From assembly GCA_002347265.1 (NCBI GenBank), contig DDYB01000022.1, positions 47,096 to 111,095 of the forward strand: a stretch of DNA of 64,000 nt. Direction: 5' to 3'. A program made the translations under genes and the position numbers. This DNA comes from Desulfobacteraceae bacterium UBA2245 (lineage in GTDB: Bacteria > Desulfobacterota > Desulfobacteria > Desulfobacterales > UBA2245). Below are positions 26,472 through 33,880 of the stretch, piece by piece. How positions within the stretch are numbered: the stretch's first letter is position 1; each line of letters begins with the position of its first letter. A model generated the notes under the pieces. That model was not told the origin of the DNA, did not search any database, and worked only from the letters and a program-made list of their open reading frames with translations.

Positions 26472-27829
26472 CAGAAGAATTCCAGCTTGACTGTGAGGAG
26501 TTTTTCCAGTTTGGGGATGACCGTTTTGAGGGCAAATATGATCAGCCGGTCTTTGGGTCTGATGATGCTGCCACCATTGGCAATAATAATATCTCCGTTT
26601 CGAACGATAGCGCCCACGATAGCCCCCTTGGGGAATCTCATTTCGGACAGAGGGACATTGACGATATCGGAGGTCTCCAGGGCCTCGGCCTCAATGGCTT
26701 CGGCATGCTCGCCCTTGAGCGGGGCAACGCTGATAATCTTGCCGCGCCTGATGTATTGGAGGATAGCGCGAACCGCCGAAAGCCGGGTGCTGACTACCGT
26801 ATCGATGCCGAGGGCCGATACCAGGGGAATGTAGCTGAGTTTGCTCACCCGGGTGATGGTCTTGTCAGCGCCCAACCCCTTGGCGAGCAAAGAAATCAGG
26901 ATATTGGTCTCTTCATCGCCGGTAACGGCGACCAGGAAATCGGCATCATGGACATTCTCCTCGAGGAGCAGGTCCTTGTCGGTTCCATCCCCTTTGATGA
27001 CGATCACCTTGTCAAGATTTTCAGCCAGTTGAAGGCATTTGTCGGCATCCTTTTCGATGATAACGGTTTTGACGCGGCTGTGGTCCAGGTGGGTTGCCAG
27101 GGCCGTGCCGGCCTGGCCGGCGCCGACGATGATGATGCGTCTCAATACCCTTTGCTGGGGATTGAACCGTCTGATGATCCGATCCACATCATCCTTTCGA
27201 ACCACCACATAGACCAGGTCGTTGGCCTGTATCACATCATCTCCGCGGGGAATCAGGACCTGTTCGCCCCGGCAGATGGCGCCCACCAGGATCTTTTCAT
27301 CAAGTTCTCGAATTGCCGCCAGGTCTTTTTCGACAAAAGGACAGTCTTTACGGACCGCGATGCCGATCAATTTGACCCGCCCCTCTGCAAAATCGATCAC
27401 TTCAGAGGCGCCGGGCACCGACATGATGTTCAGAATGCCTTCAACCATCTCGGATTCCGGGCTGATTACCCGATCGATTCCCAGAAGGTCCTGTCTGAAA
27501 ATCTCCTTCTCATTCAGGTATTCCGGGTTCCGAATGCGGGCGATCTTGAGCAGAGAAGGACTGAGATTCTTGGCCATCAAACAGGCGATCAGGTTGACCT
27601 CATCACTGTCGGTGACCGCCACCAGCATACCCTCCTCCCCGATCCCCGCATCCCTGAACACCTGGGGGCTGGTCCCTCCCCCCAGAAGGGCCATGACATC
27701 CAGTTCTTCCGTTATCCGTTTGATCTTATGAGGGTCTTTGTCGATGACAACCACATTCTGATTTTCTTTGGAAAGCTTTCGGGCGATATTAAACCCCACC
27801 TCACCCGCTCCGACGATAATAATCTTCAA
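26471..27829 (-). CDS. trkA: Trk potassium transport, NAD-binding regulatory subunit TrkA
   Basis: 452 residues in two RCK (TrkA-N plus TrkA-C) tandem units. Each starts with a Rossmann glycine motif: MKIIIVGAGEVGFNIARKL and RIIIVGAGQAGTALATHL (about residue 229). TrkA-C modules follow each (about 145-220 and 365-450). The start is TTG at 27829, with GGAGG upstream at 9-bp spacing. It gates TrkH by nucleotide binding in the cytoplasm. The trkA-trkH order and overlap mark a two-gene operon. Confidence 0.95.
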   Translation of the reverse strand: MKIIIVGAGEVGFNIARKLSKENQNVVVIDKDPHKIKRITEELDVMALLGGGTSPQVFRDAGIGEEGMLVAVTDSDEVNLIACLMAKNLSPSLLKIARIRNPEYLNEKEIFRQDLLGIDRVISPESEMVEGILNIMSVPGASEVIDFAEGRVKLIGIAVRKDCPFVEKDLAAIRELDEKILVGAICRGEQVLIPRGDDVIQANDLVYVVVRKDDVDRIIRRFNPQQRVLRRIIIVGAGQAGTALATHLDHSRVKTVIIEKDADKCLQLAENLDKVIVIKGDGTDKDLLLEENVHDADFLVAVTGDEETNILISLLAKGLGADKTITRVSKLSYIPLVSALGIDTVVSTRLSAVRAILQYIRRGKIISVAPLKGEHAEAIEAEALETSDIVNVPLSEMRFPKGAIVGAIVRNGDIIIANGGSIIRPKDRLIIFALKTVIPKLEKLLTVKLEFF

Positions 27830-28091
27830 TTAAGGTTTCCTCCGAAAATGAAATTCAAAACAATACAGCATGGTTGGATGGGCCGGTTCGATTCAATCAG
27901 TCATTTCACTTTTTCTTGAAGTCAATAGAAAAACAACCTGCAAAAGTCAACATGATTGCCTCTGTTCCATATACCGGCAAGGGACGGTTTCGGTCAAGAT
28001 CTACCGGGAATCAACCCGGAAAGCCGATCCGCATCGCCCCGGCCATTTTATTTTTGATGGGGTTAAATCGAAAAAGCGGGACAAAATTGGA
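27830..28091. other. Intergenic region between trkA and the tRNA-Arg 3' remnant
   Basis: About 260 bp with no supported gene; the frames reading through it have no family features. It represents the original chromosomal sequence downstream of the tRNA-Arg gene, plus the trkA upstream region. Confidence 0.45.
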
Positions 28092-28136
28092 TTTAAAAAA
28101 AATCAAGGGCTTACGGGGTTGAACCATAAGCCCTTG
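28092..28136 (-). terminator. Terminator originally serving tRNA-Arg, now separated from it
   Basis: A 13-bp stem with one mismatch (28104-28116 with 28124-28136), followed on the minus strand by a T-run. It lies 8 bp beyond the displaced 3' end of the tRNA-Arg copy, so it was the gene's terminator before the island inserted. Confidence 0.75.
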
Positions 28137-28143
28137 GTATTAC

Positions 28144-28188
28144 TGGCGCGCCCGGCAGGATTCGAACCTGCGGCCTACGGATTCGTAG
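28144..28188 (-). repeat. attL: displaced 3' half of tRNA-Arg
   Basis: 45 bp identical to 38647-38691, which is the 3' half (anticodon loop to CCA) of the intact tRNA-Arg(ACG) gene. The sequence departs right after it (ACAGAACC against TCCGGCAC). This is the far junction of the integrated island. It is not a working tRNA since the 5' half is absent. Confidence 0.93.
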
Positions 28189-28547
28189 ACAGAACCACCG
28201 AGCTTCCGAACCTCCTGAAAATACGATATCAAATTGATATCATTAGATTTTAAAATTCCACATTTTTTCACATTTTTGCCGATTTTTACACATTTTAGAA
28301 ATTTTTCTCACACCAATTCTCACACTTTTTCGATTCCAAAAACTTTGATTTTGTGCAAAAAAGATTTTTCAAGGCTTCCGTATCCAAAAAAAATTTCAAA
28401 GCAATATTTTATCTCTTCGCAGGGAAGCCGAACTCGACGGCCCAAATATTAAACCGGCGAAACGAACAGTAGCCACCAAGTGATTTTTATAAATTACGGT
28501 TGATATTATTTCAGTGCAAATATGCCCGAAAACACCCTCAATATCAT
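28189..28547. other. AT-rich left end of the island with short CACA repeats
   Basis: About 360 bp without a supported gene. Close together are several CACATTTT-like words (28259, 28269, 28288) and CTCACAC words (28307, 28319), which look like recombinase arm sites. A palindrome GATATCAA-A-TTGATATC lies at 28225-28241. Promoters for the cassette array should be here, but no clear -35/-10 pair is visible. Confidence 0.5.
28303..28317 (+). repeat. Candidate integrase arm-type site, left copy
   Basis: 15 bp (TTTTCTCACACCAAT) repeated exactly at 38576-38590 near attR, in the same orientation. The copies lie about 115 bp inside attL and 57 bp inside attR, as expected of arm-binding sites for Int or Xis. 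Confidence 0.55.
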
Positions 28548-28586
28548 ATTATCAGGGCAAATCGACCTGATAATCAATGGTTGGGC
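28548..28586 (+). other. Entry junction of the cassette array (attI-like or degenerate attC)
   Basis: The 7-base core GTTGGGC (28580-28586) marks the 5' edge of the first cassette; it is the exact complement of the first box (GCCCAAC) of that cassette's attC at 30950. Just upstream is a 9-bp inverted repeat (28548-28556 with 28566-28574). No R''-like box is found at attC distance upstream, so it may be an attI-like entry site or a worn attC. Confidence 0.6.
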
Positions 28587-28617
28587 TTTATGATGCAAAC
28601 TAAAAAAGGAGAAGAAA

Positions 28618-29028
28618 ATGGCTGAGCCAAGAGCATTTATTAGTTTTGATTACGATCATAATGATACAGAAAAAACTCTTTTCGCAGGTCAAGCTAAAAA
28701 TTCTAAAACACCATTCTCTATTCAAGATTGGTCTGCAAAATCCTCAATGCCTCAATCTCAGTGGGAAAAAATAGTTAAAGAAAAAATTAACAAATGCAAT
28801 ATGTTGATTGTTCTTGTCGGTAAATATATGGCAAGCGCAACAGGTGTGGTTAAAGAAATTACTATGGCAAAAGACCAAGATGTACCTGTATTTGGCGTAT
28901 ATGTCGGAGGTGCAAATACATCAAGCAATCTCCCAAGTGGTTTACAAAGAAATAGAGCCATTGCATGGGACTGGGATAAAATTGCTTCGGCAATTGACCA
29001 AGTAATGAAAGAAGGGAAAAACAAATAA
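28618..29028 (+). CDS. ThsB-like TIR-domain protein (first TIR of the TIR-caspase cassette)
   Basis: 136 residues, a TIR-like fold of the MTH538/DUF1863 kind used by Thoeris ThsB proteins. The first strand reads PRAFISFDYDHND, then FSIQDWSAKSSMPQSQWEKIVKEKINKC and LIVLVGKYMASATGVVKEI. Glu80 in the latter is the expected catalytic residue for NAD+ processing. Such proteins sense infection and make a cyclic ADP-ribose-type signal. A GGAG ribosome site precedes the ATG, which lies only 37 bp from the cassette edge, so it is transcribed from outside the cassette. The caspase-like gene follows after 14 bp. DNA here is much more AT-rich than the flanks. Confidence 0.85.
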   Translation: MAEPRAFISFDYDHNDTEKTLFAGQAKNSKTPFSIQDWSAKSSMPQSQWEKIVKEKINKCNMLIVLVGKYMASATGVVKEITMAKDQDVPVFGVYVGGANTSSNLPSGLQRNRAIAWDWDKIASAIDQVMKEGKNK

Positions 29029-29042
29029 TAAGGATAAAAAAA

Positions 29043-30020
29043 ATGAGACGAGCTTTAGTTGTTGGCATTAATGAATACCCTGGAGCACCATTATATGGTT
29101 GTGTAAATGATGCGAATTCTATGGCCTCTGTACTTGGAACACATAGCGATGGGTCTCCAAATTTTTCAGTAAAACTGATTACAACATCTGACTCTACAAT
29201 CACACGTTCATCACTAAAGGAAGCTATTGAGTCCCTATTTGCAGGTGAATGTGATATTGCTTTATTTTACTTTTCTGGGCATGGTGTCGTGACAAGTACA
29301 GGTGGGTACATCGTAACACCAGACTACAAAAAATATGATGAAGGAATATCAATGCATGATATTTTGACATTGGCTAATAAATCAAAAGCGAAGGATAAAG
29401 TAATCTTTTTGGATTGTTGTCATTCTGGTGCATTTGGGACTCCAACGATTAATGATGCAAATGTTGCCCAGATTGCCGAAGGTATATCTGTTTTGACTGC
29501 TAGTCGTGACACAGAATCCGCAATGGAGGTGAATGGTTCAGGGGTATTCACAACTCTTGTCGTAGATGCACTCCAAGGTGGTGCTTCTGATTTACGCGGC
29601 CATATAACACCCGGTGGTATTTATTCTTATGTTGATCAGGCTTTAGGTGCTTGGGATCAAAGACCAATTTTTAAAACAAACGTTACTCGGTTTACATCCT
29701 TGAGAACAATAACTCCCCCTGTACCTCTATCTACGCTTAGAAAAATTTGTGAATATTTCCCAAATCCTGAGGACGAGCATAAACTTGATCCTTCATATGA
29801 ATTTACAAATTCAAAGACAATTGATCACCCTGTCTTTGAACCATATGCAAAACCTGAGAACGTATCGAAATTTAAGGATCTGCAAAAATTTGCAGGTGTT
29901 GGATTGGTTAAACCCATAGATGAAGAACATATGTATTTCGCAGCAATGAATTCAAAGTCATGCCGACTTACAGCACTTGGATATCAATATTGGCGTTTGA
30001 TAAAAGAAAAGAAAATATAA
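29043..30020 (+). CDS. Caspase-like (peptidase C14) effector with C-terminal extension
   Basis: 325 residues. The first ~215 form a caspase-like domain: RRALVVGINEYPGAPLYGCVNDA at the N-terminus, catalytic His80 in LFYFSGHG and catalytic Cys126 in IFLDCCHSGAFG. A further ~100 residues (LSTLRKICEYFPNPEDEH.. to ..LTALGYQYWRLIKEKKI) follow as a separate C-terminal part of no family I recognise; it may bind the TIR-derived signal. In type IV Thoeris systems a TIR-made cyclic nucleotide activates such a protease to stop phage growth by cell death. The active-site residues are intact and the gene is not truncated. Confidence 0.88.
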   Translation: MRRALVVGINEYPGAPLYGCVNDANSMASVLGTHSDGSPNFSVKLITTSDSTITRSSLKEAIESLFAGECDIALFYFSGHGVVTSTGGYIVTPDYKKYDEGISMHDILTLANKSKAKDKVIFLDCCHSGAFGTPTINDANVAQIAEGISVLTASRDTESAMEVNGSGVFTTLVVDALQGGASDLRGHITPGGIYSYVDQALGAWDQRPIFKTNVTRFTSLRTITPPVPLSTLRKICEYFPNPEDEHKLDPSYEFTNSKTIDHPVFEPYAKPENVSKFKDLQKFAGVGLVKPIDEEHMYFAAMNSKSCRLTALGYQYWRLIKEKKI

Positions 30021-30096
30021 GTCAATTCCATAAAGGGTGATGAAAAGCAGTACTTGTCTAAGTACCACTTGCATGATTTCGGTATAGGGAGCGAAA

Positions 30097-30996
30097 ATGC
30101 CAAATTCGAATAGAGGTTTTGACGTTGCGTTTTCATTTTCGGCCGAGGATGCCTGGATAGGTAAAGATATGGCTTCAATTCTAAGGGAATCAGGACTAAA
30201 AACATATTTCTCAAAAGACAATCAAGACTTTACGGGAGGGTTTCTAAGAAAGGAATTGATGGATGTTTACAAAAATTCGTCAATAAATGTCATGCTCTTG
30301 TCTATGTCGTATATGTCAAAACCAAAAGACTCAGTAGTGGCGATGGAAAGGAATATAATTTGGCAAAGGCATATAGGTAAAAATGAACATAGTACTCTCT
30401 TTGTTATTCTCATTGATGATGTCGCGATTCCTGAAGATTTTGAGCTGTGTTTAGCACACAACATCAAAGATATAGGAATATTGAAAAGTCGTGATTTTAT
30501 TATAAACCGTTTGATAGATTGCTTTAAAGCCCAATTGCCAGTGAAAGGTTATTATGCTCATCCACAAGGATGTGAAATAGAACGCGGGAAATTTCAGCCG
30601 TGTAAATTTAGGTTATCAAGTAATTTCAGGCAAGATCCATTAGAAAGATGGAAGTCATTATCAGATATGATGGTAGTTCCAATTAACATTGAGGTACAAA
30701 AGGAGCTGAAGACTTATCTTATTCCAAGTGGTGCAGTTCCACCATTTTTATCTCATTCCACGCTTCTTAAGACTGACACTAATTGCTTGGCGCTGAAATT
30801 GGGATTGAGTTTGCAGTTCTTTAAGAACTACGCCAAGGATGATCTTGATGGAGTGCTATTCTATATCAGGAGAGATGGTATGGAATATCCCCATGTATAT
30901 TGTTATGAATATGACAGGTTTCTATGTGAAAACTATGGAATGGAGCACTGCCCAACCAGTAAATCCAGCGGACCAAAAAAGCGGGCCGCTGATTAA
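30097..30996 (+). CDS. Second TIR-domain protein with a novel C-terminal domain
   Basis: 299 residues. The N-terminal ~150 are a TIR domain of another subgroup than the first: DVAFSFSAEDAWIGKDMASILRESGLKTYFSKD, KNSSINVMLLSMSYMSK and SVVAMERNIIWQRHIG, with Glu84 at the expected catalytic position. Residues ~165-285 form an extra domain (RLSSNFRQDPLERWKSLSDM, LGLSLQFFKNYAKDDLDGVLFY) that I do not recognise. The last ~15 residues are encoded inside the attC site. It is in the same cassette as the first TIR and the caspase-like gene. It could be a second phage sensor, a regulator, or an independent NADase; the sequence alone does not say. Confidence 0.8.
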   Translation: MPNSNRGFDVAFSFSAEDAWIGKDMASILRESGLKTYFSKDNQDFTGGFLRKELMDVYKNSSINVMLLSMSYMSKPKDSVVAMERNIIWQRHIGKNEHSTLFVILIDDVAIPEDFELCLAHNIKDIGILKSRDFIINRLIDCFKAQLPVKGYYAHPQGCEIERGKFQPCKFRLSSNFRQDPLERWKSLSDMMVVPINIEVQKELKTYLIPSGAVPPFLSHSTLLKTDTNCLALKLGLSLQFFKNYAKDDLDGVLFYIRRDGMEYPHVYCYEYDRFLCENYGMEHCPTSKSSGPKKRAAD

Positions 30997-31007
30997 GTTC
31001 GTTGTGC
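30950..31007 (+). other. attC site 1 (end of the TIR-caspase-TIR cassette)
   Basis: First box GCCCAAC (30950-30956) and core GTTGTGC (31001-31007) flank a hairpin with AATCCAGCGG pairing to CCGCTGATT, leaving one extrahelical base as in true attC sites. The crossover is after G31001. The stop codon of the second TIR gene lies inside. Confidence 0.85.
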
Positions 31008-31020
31008 AGAGAAATAGAAT

Positions 31021-31797
31021 ATGAAAGAGAATCACTCATTAGCGTTAATCGTTGCTTATTATCTGTCGAAATTCGACAATCTCGCATATGAGAAACTCGG
31101 CTTCAACACCAGCACGGCGACTCATGCTGAAGTTGGTCGGATGCTCGGAGTTAATCCTAATTCCGTAAAGAATATGCGAGACGAATTTGACCCCTTGCAT
31201 GATAATCCTAGGGCGGGATGGTATCAGCGCCCCCTGCGACCAAGTCGAGCTAAGGTCGTAGAATCATTTCAAGACCTCTCCGAAGAAGAGCTCCGTGACG
31301 TCGTACTGGAAATCCTAACCAATCCTGAGTTTGTAGCATCAGACGATTTTAGTGACGTAGTAGCACCCATTTCCAAGCGAGAGAAAAAACGCACAGGTAA
31401 GTCTGTCTTTATCGTTCGTGGTCCTACGGGAAGAAAAGCAGAAGAACATTTCATGGCTTATCATGCAGCCAATGGAATACCGGAGTCAGGTGAGTTGCAG
31501 GATACTCGTGACCATGGATGCGGTTATGATTTTGCCATCATTACCGCAAGCACGAAGCTCCAGGTAGAGGTCAAAGGACTGGATGGAGACTCTGGAGGAA
31601 TAACTTTCACAAGCAAAGAATGGGACACGGCACGAAGCAATGGTGACAATTACTACTTGGTGATCGTCAGGAACGTTTCATCAGAACCGGATTTTCAAGT
31701 TATCCAGAACCCTTACAAGGTTCTTTCTCCGAAAAAATCAGTATTCACTACAGTTCAAGTGAGATGGAATGTTCCGGAGTCGGAATTGCCAAATTAA
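31021..31797 (+). CDS. DUF3883 (NO VEIN-type) nuclease-like protein
   Basis: 258 residues. The C-terminal part has the DUF3883 text ELQDTRDHGCGYDFAIITASTKLQVEVKG, which is a PD-(D/E)XK nuclease-type core: Asp170, then Glu183-Val-Lys185, with Glu141/142 on the preceding helix (TGRKAEEHFMAYH). The N-terminal ~110 residues (EVGRMLGVNPNSVKNMRDEFDPLHD) form a DNA-binding-like helix-turn-helix. Such proteins are common in defence islands, where they act as DNA-cleaving or modification-dependent enzymes. The gene is alone in its cassette, 14 bp after the cassette's 5' core. Confidence 0.8.
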   Translation: MKENHSLALIVAYYLSKFDNLAYEKLGFNTSTATHAEVGRMLGVNPNSVKNMRDEFDPLHDNPRAGWYQRPLRPSRAKVVESFQDLSEEELRDVVLEILTNPEFVASDDFSDVVAPISKREKKRTGKSVFIVRGPTGRKAEEHFMAYHAANGIPESGELQDTRDHGCGYDFAIITASTKLQVEVKGLDGDSGGITFTSKEWDTARSNGDNYYLVIVRNVSSEPDFQVIQNPYKVLSPKKSVFTTVQVRWNVPESELPN

Positions 31798-31803
31798 TGA
31801 CTT

Positions 31804-31862
31804 GCACAACAAAGCCTTGGAGGCGACGTCGTAAACGCCGCGCCTCAAGGCAGCCGTTCGGT
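31804..31862 (+). other. attC site 2 (after the DUF3883 cassette)
   Basis: First box GCACAAC (31804-31810) is the exact complement of this cassette's 5' core GTTGTGC at 31001. The second core is GTTCGGT (31856-31862). GCCTTGGAGGC and GCCTCAAGGC pair inside with one extrahelical base. Confidence 0.83.
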
Positions 31863-31911
31863 GCAAGTTGACATAGCGATTTTTTACAACCTATTCACAG
31901 AGGTTCTATAA

Positions 31912-32088
31912 ATGGATGAAGCCAAAGGTGTAGTAGTTACTGACATCAAAATGTCTTTTGGATCAATGGTTATCTTTATGATAAAATGGGCGATTGCGAC
32001 AATCCCAGCAGCGATTATTTTATTTCTTATTGGCGCTTTTATAACCGTTGTTTTTACCAGTTTGTTTGGTTTTAGTTTAATGAGATAA
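31912..32088 (+). CDS. 58-aa membrane protein cassette gene
   Basis: A short open frame of its own cassette (ATG 31912, TAA 32086), with AGAGG about 8 bp ahead. After a short soluble start (MDEAKGVVVTDIKM) it is almost wholly hydrophobic (MVIFMIKWAIATIPAAIILF and LIGAFITVVFTSLFGF), with one or two membrane helices. It is the only gene in a 316-bp cassette, which supports it being real. A toxin-like or defence-effector pore is conceivable but not shown. Confidence 0.6.
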   Translation: MDEAKGVVVTDIKMSFGSMVIFMIKWAIATIPAAIILFLIGAFITVVFTSLFGFSLMR

Positions 32089-32116
32089 TAGAAAACTGAT
32101 GTATTCTCTCGGATGC

Positions 32117-32178
32117 ATCGAACCAAGGCATTCAGCGGATCGCGAGAAGCACGCGCCCGCTGATGCTCAGTGTTCGCA
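32117..32178 (+). other. attC site 3 (after the 58-aa membrane protein cassette)
   Basis: First box ATCGAAC (32117-32123) pairs with the cassette core GTTCGGT at 6 of 7 bases (8 of 9 when extended). The new core is GTTCGCA (32172-32178). GCATTCAGCGG pairs with CCGCTGATGC with one extrahelical T, closely like attC 1. Confidence 0.75.
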
Positions 32179-32191
32179 CGAGGATTTACAG

Positions 32192-32836
32192 ATGGCAAAG
32201 CCTGAGACTGAGAAGATTGAGTGCGTCCACTGCAATCGTTGCCTCCGATCCACCGACCATACCGTGGTGGCTGAGCGCAAGATTAGGGGTAGCGAGCTAT
32301 ACGGCGACGATTTCGAAATCAGCTGGGAAGACACATATACAATGCTTGAGTGCTGCGGCTGCCACGATGTAACTCTTAGAAGGCGCTCCTGGTTTTCAGA
32401 AGTAGACGGCTTCAATATCGAATTCTACCCACCTCAGGTGTCTCGTCGAATGCCAGAATGGGCCGATAAAATTCCAAGAAACGCATCAGCGCTGCTAAAA
32501 GAAATCTACGCGGCACTTCATAGCAACAGTATGCGTCTCGCCGTCATGGGAGCGCGATCACTCGTAGACCTATTCATGAACGAGAAGGTTGGGGATCTTG
32601 GTGGCTTTGCTCAGAAGCTCGAAGCACTTCTGAAGGAGGGATACCTCAGCCGTTTCCAGAAGGAGTTCCTTCTTGTAGCTCTCGATACTGGTCACGCCGT
32701 CACTCACCGCGGGTTTGCCCCAAAGAAGGATACGGTCGAGCAAATGATGGACGTGGTTGAGAATCTTCTGCAGCACTACGCGTTGCAGGAAGCCGTTGAG
32801 GATCTCAGGAAGGTGACCCCGCCAAGGAAGAAATAG
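32192..32836 (+). CDS. Zinc-ribbon plus DUF4145 protein
   Basis: 214 residues from the ATG at 32192 (GAGG ahead); a longer upstream frame would start inside attC 3 and is rejected. The N-terminal ~60 residues have a zinc-ribbon pattern (CVHCNRCL and, later, CCGCHD). Residues ~105-195 match DUF4145: LLKEIYAALHSNSMRLAVMGARSLVDLFMNEK and FLLVALDTGHAVTHRGFAP. DUF4145 occurs in many restriction- and defence-linked proteins, but its activity is not known. It is the sole gene of its cassette. Confidence 0.78.
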   Translation: MAKPETEKIECVHCNRCLRSTDHTVVAERKIRGSELYGDDFEISWEDTYTMLECCGCHDVTLRRRSWFSEVDGFNIEFYPPQVSRRMPEWADKIPRNASALLKEIYAALHSNSMRLAVMGARSLVDLFMNEKVGDLGGFAQKLEALLKEGYLSRFQKEFLLVALDTGHAVTHRGFAPKKDTVEQMMDVVENLLQHYALQEAVEDLRKVTPPRKK

Positions 32837-32907
32837 TGCGAACACAGCGCTGCACAACGGAATGGCTCCAGCTTCGCTTTCGCCAGCCGGTGAGCGCCAC
32901 ATTCGGT
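32837..32907 (+). other. attC site 4, degenerate (after the DUF4145 cassette)
   Basis: First box TGCGAAC (32837-32843) is the exact complement of the cassette core GTTCGCA at 32172. The second core reads ATTCGGT (32901-32907), with A for the usual G. The inner stem is weak, and a GCACAAC word (32851-32857) inside may hint at a hybrid site. Confidence 0.65.
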
Positions 32908-32928
32908 ACATGAAGAGAGAATACGGTA

Positions 32929-33837
32929 ATGATCGATACGAATGAACCAACTGATGATCTCGTGCGCGAGATGTACGCAAGATTTGGCCTCGCCTACTAT
33001 AACAGCGAAGTCTTGCACCGCGCTCTGTGCCTCATCCTGGCAATATCGGGTCTTCCACGCAGAGATTTAATAACAAGACCTCGTATCGAGGAAAAACTAG
33101 CCCATGCGTTCTCGCTGACTCTTGGCGATGTTATAACAGAATTGGGAGAAAAGCTTCCAGCGGAATACCTAAGCAAACTGGAGGAGGTACGAGAGAAGAG
33201 GAACTTCCTCGCTCATCACTTCTGGTTTGATCGGGCACATCTCATGTTTCGAGCAGATCACGTTTATCGACTCATTCAAGAACTCGATGGCTATACAGAG
33301 GTATTCAGTCGGTTAGATGAGGAAGCATCTGCTTGGTTTCATGCTCAACAAACAGACTTGGGACTCACCGATGAGATTCTCCAAGATAGTCTCACTCATA
33401 TCCTCTCAGGCCAAGACAAAGAACCCCTCCCTGGGAAGGCTATCGTCAAAAAAATCGAGAAGAAGCTGAAGCAAAAACAGTGTCTGGTCCGAGTCTGGGA
33501 GTTAGAATTGCTCAATGGAGGGAAACCCCTCGTGTTTGAGTTGCAGGATGGAAGCCTCTGGCAGCTTTGCGATGTCGGTCTGGGGTGGACGCACTTTCAG
33601 CATACTGAATCTCATTGGGTAGAAAATCCCGACATTCAGTTATACTTGCCAGCAGAGATCATGCCGAGGCCACACAATGCCAAAACATGGGAGTATGAAT
33701 TCGAACTAAAGCACGGTGCTATTCTATGGGTCAAGTCGGGGCGACGTCCACAGAAATTCCTATGGGGTATCAGGACGAAAAGCGGCGGCACCGAACAAGC
33801 ACATGCAGACCGACGGAGGCTGTGCCCGCGCGGCTGA
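32929..33837 (+). CDS. HEPN-like protein of unknown function
   Basis: 302 residues in its own cassette. Residues ~85-105 hold REKRNFLAHHFWFDRAH, whose RNFLAH matches the Rx4-6H catalytic motif of HEPN RNases. The N-terminal half is helical, as in HEPN folds. The C-terminal ~100 residues (YLPAEIMPRPHNAKTWEYEF..) form a beta-rich part I do not recognise. The last ~14 residues are attC-coded. A RNase or toxin-like role is plausible but rests only on that short motif. No partner antitoxin is in the cassette. Confidence 0.6.
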   Translation: MIDTNEPTDDLVREMYARFGLAYYNSEVLHRALCLILAISGLPRRDLITRPRIEEKLAHAFSLTLGDVITELGEKLPAEYLSKLEEVREKRNFLAHHFWFDRAHLMFRADHVYRLIQELDGYTEVFSRLDEEASAWFHAQQTDLGLTDEILQDSLTHILSGQDKEPLPGKAIVKKIEKKLKQKQCLVRVWELELLNGGKPLVFELQDGSLWQLCDVGLGWTHFQHTESHWVENPDIQLYLPAEIMPRPHNAKTWEYEFELKHGAILWVKSGRRPQKFLWGIRTKSGGTEQAHADRRRLCPRG

Positions 33838-33852
33838 TGCGAAACGTTATAC
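33790..33852 (+). other. attC site 5 (after the HEPN-like cassette)
   Basis: First box ACCGAAC (33790-33796) is the complement of the cassette's own TTCGGT at 32902. The second core is GTTATAC (33846-33852). Complementary GC-rich arms lie between. The stop of the preceding gene lies inside. Confidence 0.78.
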
Positions 33853-33880
33853 GAAAGAAAAAAGTGAGAGGCTAAATTTA

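Noticed and set aside
28144..28188. tRNA-like sequence near the left island end
   Set aside because: It is only the 3' half of tRNA-Arg and lacks a 5' half, so it is the attL copy and not a gene.
28234..28452. Open frame rich in Phe/Thr (ISLDFKIPHFFTFLPIFTHF)
   Set aside because: It comes from repeated CACATTTT words at the island end, with no ribosome site or family features.
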